Shown piece by piece: positions 14,573 to 16,170 of a stretch of 16,170 nt of DNA. Under the pieces are notes generated by a model. The model did not search any database. It saw nothing but the letters and a program-made list of their open reading frames with translations, and was not told where the DNA came from. A program made the translations under genes and the position numbers. Positions within the stretch are counted from its first letter, which is position 1. Each line of letters begins with the position of its first letter. Origin of the DNA: Bacteroidales bacterium (GTDB taxonomy: Bacteria; Bacteroidota; Bacteroidia; Bacteroidales; UBA932); contig JAFUUB010000015.1 of assembly GCA_017483985.1 (NCBI GenBank), forward strand, positions 1-16,170, written 5' to 3'.

Positions 14573-14764
14573 ATGGAAGAGAAATTCGATTATACGGCCG
14601 CCATGGCCGAATTGGAGGCGATCGCCCGCAAGGTGGAGGATCCCCAGACGAGCCTGGACGATATCGGCGGACTCGTCGGCCGTTCGAAAGAGCTGGTCAA
14701 GGGATGCCGCACCTATCTGCGGACCGTCCGCGAAACCATTGAAAACGAGGAGGAAGAGGCATGA
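14573..14764 (+). CDS. xseB: Exodeoxyribonuclease VII small subunit
   Basis: 63 residues, a short but normal XseB (about 60-80 in the family). It is an all-helical subunit that coats the stalk of XseA. It shows the family pattern FDYTAAMAELEAIARKVEDPQTSLDD, in which the LEAIA...LE/P..SLD stretch is diagnostic, followed by a second helix (SKELVKGCRTYLRTV) and an acidic tail ENEEEEA. It starts 3 nt after the xseA stop. Its TGA stop overlaps the ATG of the branching enzyme gene (ATGA, 14761-14764), so translation of the three genes is probably coupled. Confidence 0.95.
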   Translation: MEEKFDYTAAMAELEAIARKVEDPQTSLDDIGGLVGRSKELVKGCRTYLRTVRETIENEEEEA

Positions 14765-16170
14765 AACCGAAAATGATCTACGAGACCGACCCGTACCTGC
14801 AGCCTTACAAGGAAGCCATCGATGCCCGCCATGCGCGCATCCTGGCGGCCCGCGACAAGATCGCCGGGAAGGGCCGGCTGGCTGATGCGGTCAACAACCA
14901 CCTGTATTACGGCCTGCACCATGAGGGCCGGGAATGGGTCCTCCGCGAGTGGGCCCCGAACGCCAACCGGATCTACCTGATCGGGGAGTTCAACAACTGG
15001 AAACGCATCGCGACGTATGAGATGAAACCCGTCGGCGGAGGCTCCTGGGAGCTGCGCCTGCCGGAGATGTTCCTGCGTCACGGGGAACTCTACAAGCTCT
15101 TCATCGAATGGCCCGGCGGGGGCGGGGAGCGCCTGCCCGCCTATTGCACCCGCGCGGTCCAGGACCCGGATACCAAGGTCTTCTGCGCCCAGGTCTGGGA
15201 TCCAGTGCCGTATCAGTGGAAACAGAAACGGCCGAAGCCGGTGAAACATCCGCTGATCTACGAGTGCCACATCGGCATGAGCTCCGAGGACGAGAAGGTC
15301 GCGACCTTCACGGAGTTCAAGGATACGGTCCTGCCGCACGTCAAGGAACTGGGTTACGACACGATCCAGATCATGGCCCTGCAGGAGCATCCGTATTACG
15401 GTTCCTTCGGCTACCAGGTCTCGAATTTCTACGCCCTGAGCTCCCGTTTCGGGACGCCGGAGGAATTCAAGGCCCTGGTCGACGCGGCCCACGGGATGGG
15501 CATCGCGGTGGTCATGGACATCGTCCACAGCCACAGCGTCAGCAACGAGGCGGAAGGCCTGAGCCTGTTCGACGGGCGGGAGGACATCTATTTCTACCGG
15601 GGCTGGCAGGGCCACCATCCGGCCTGGGATTCCCGCTGCTTCGACTACGGCAAGGATGAGACGCGGTATTTCCTGCTGAGCAACTGCAAGTTCTGGATGG
15701 AGGAGTACCATCTGGACGGGTTCCGCTTTGACGGCGTGACGAGCATGCTGTACTGGGACCACGGCCTGGGCAAGGACTTCGTGGGCTATGACAATTACTT
15801 CAACAAGGGGGTCGACGAGACGGCCGTGGAATACCTGGCGCTGGCCTGCATCCTGACCCGGGAGATCTTCCCGGGCGCAATCCTGATCGCGGAGGACGTC
15901 AGCGGCATGGCCGGCCTGGCGGCGCCGCTGGAGTGCGGCGGCGTGGGCTTCGGCTTCCGGATGGCCATGGGCATCGCGGACCATTGGATCAAATGGATCA
16001 AGGAGCGGACCGACGAGCAGTGGAGCCCGGGCGAGATCTGGTACGAACTGACCAACAAACGCGCGGACGAGAAGACCATCAGCTACGCCGAGTGCCATGA
16101 CCAGGCGCTGGTGGGGGACAAGACACTGATCTTCCGGCTGATGGACAAGGAGATGTACTTCTCCATGAAC
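14761..16170 (+). CDS. glgB: 1,4-alpha-glucan branching enzyme, GH13_8 (eukaryote-like) type, partial
   Basis: The first 470 residues of a glycogen branching enzyme; the C-terminus is beyond the window. The enzyme cuts alpha-1,4 glucan chains and rejoins them by alpha-1,6 bonds. A CBM48-type domain (about 48-115, with EWAPNANRIYLIGEFNNW) precedes the GH13 barrel: IYECHIGMSS (166-175), DIVHSH (253-258), nucleophile Asp324 (GFRFDGVTSML), acid/base Glu378 (IAEDVSGM) and the transition-state Asp447 (ECHDQALVGDK). The sequence around these motifs (EEYHLDGFRFDGVTSMLY, SHD/CHDQALVGDK) resembles the eukaryotic/GH13_8 branch rather than the common GH13_9 GlgB. The start at 14761 overlaps the xseB stop. 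Its position after exonuclease VII genes has no evident metabolic logic. No other glycogen gene is visible. Confidence 0.94.
   Translation, partial: MKPKMIYETDPYLQPYKEAIDARHARILAARDKIAGKGRLADAVNNHLYYGLHHEGREWVLREWAPNANRIYLIGEFNNWKRIATYEMKPVGGGSWELRLPEMFLRHGELYKLFIEWPGGGGERLPAYCTRAVQDPDTKVFCAQVWDPVPYQWKQKRPKPVKHPLIYECHIGMSSEDEKVATFTEFKDTVLPHVKELGYDTIQIMALQEHPYYGSFGYQVSNFYALSSRFGTPEEFKALVDAAHGMGIAVVMDIVHSHSVSNEAEGLSLFDGREDIYFYRGWQGHHPAWDSRCFDYGKDETRYFLLSNCKFWMEEYHLDGFRFDGVTSMLYWDHGLGKDFVGYDNYFNKGVDETAVEYLALACILTREIFPGAILIAEDVSGMAGLAAPLECGGVGFGFRMAMGIADHWIKWIKERTDEQWSPGEIWYELTNKRADEKTISYAECHDQALVGDKTLIFRLMDKEMYFSMN

Noticed and set aside
14713..16098. 461-codon minus-strand open frame opposite glgB
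   Set aside because: Antisense shadow of a GC-rich gene; no recognisable motifs, and glgB motifs are intact on the other strand.

Overview
The window looks like a chromosomal piece of a GC-rich member of the Bacteroidales (Bacteroidota). The signs are TAnnTTTG-type -7 promoter elements in front of several genes, no Shine-Dalgarno sequences, AT-rich leaders, and protein families typical of the phylum: a DUF4783 protein, a very large multi-membrane-pass NtrY-like kinase, an NtrX-like regulator with a GSFTSA loop, and Bacteroidota-style Prs, Der and EngB. I cannot name the genus. GC-rich coding sequence creates many long antisense open frames, which I treated as shadows.

Left part (1-3004). An NtrX-like sigma-54 response regulator runs leftwards out of the window. 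Divergent from it is cmk-ispH (CMP kinase, isoprenoid reductase, 1 nt apart). efp follows, with its own promoter embedded in the end of ispH and a hairpin terminator after its stop.

Middle-left (3076-3897) is about 800 bp without a credible gene. It is a mosaic of inverted and direct repeats: two 50-bp stem-loop units with GGGTTTGTACAT arms, an isolated hairpin, a GC-rich palindromic block, and two repeat pairs that both have a 51-bp offset. This is the least explained part of the window. It leads into a secreted GH43 glycosidase with a beta-rich, possibly CBM6-like C-terminus. That gene converges on a DUF4783 secreted protein, and two terminators lie between them.

Middle (6033-10053). rlmH (23S rRNA pseudouridine-1915 methyltransferase) starts almost directly after its promoter and overlaps by 8 nt a 1184-residue NtrY-like sensor kinase. 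The kinase is a plausible partner of the NtrX-like regulator at the left edge.

Right part. A leftward operon, engB - prs - small Cys-rich membrane protein - der, places two ribosome-assembly GTPases around PRPP synthase and an unrecognised 89-residue protein; the last two genes share an ATGA overlap. It ends 6 bp from the end of the kinase gene, with no room for a terminator. Divergent from it, xseA - xseB - glgB runs rightwards: exonuclease VII followed by a eukaryote-like (GH13_8) glycogen branching enzyme cut by the window end, again with an ATGA overlap.

Most of the window is conserved housekeeping. No CRISPR array, tRNA, rRNA, transposase or phage gene was seen. No clear novel multi-gene system is present; the best candidates for something undescribed are the 3.08-3.71 kb repeat mosaic and the small Cys-rich protein between prs and der.
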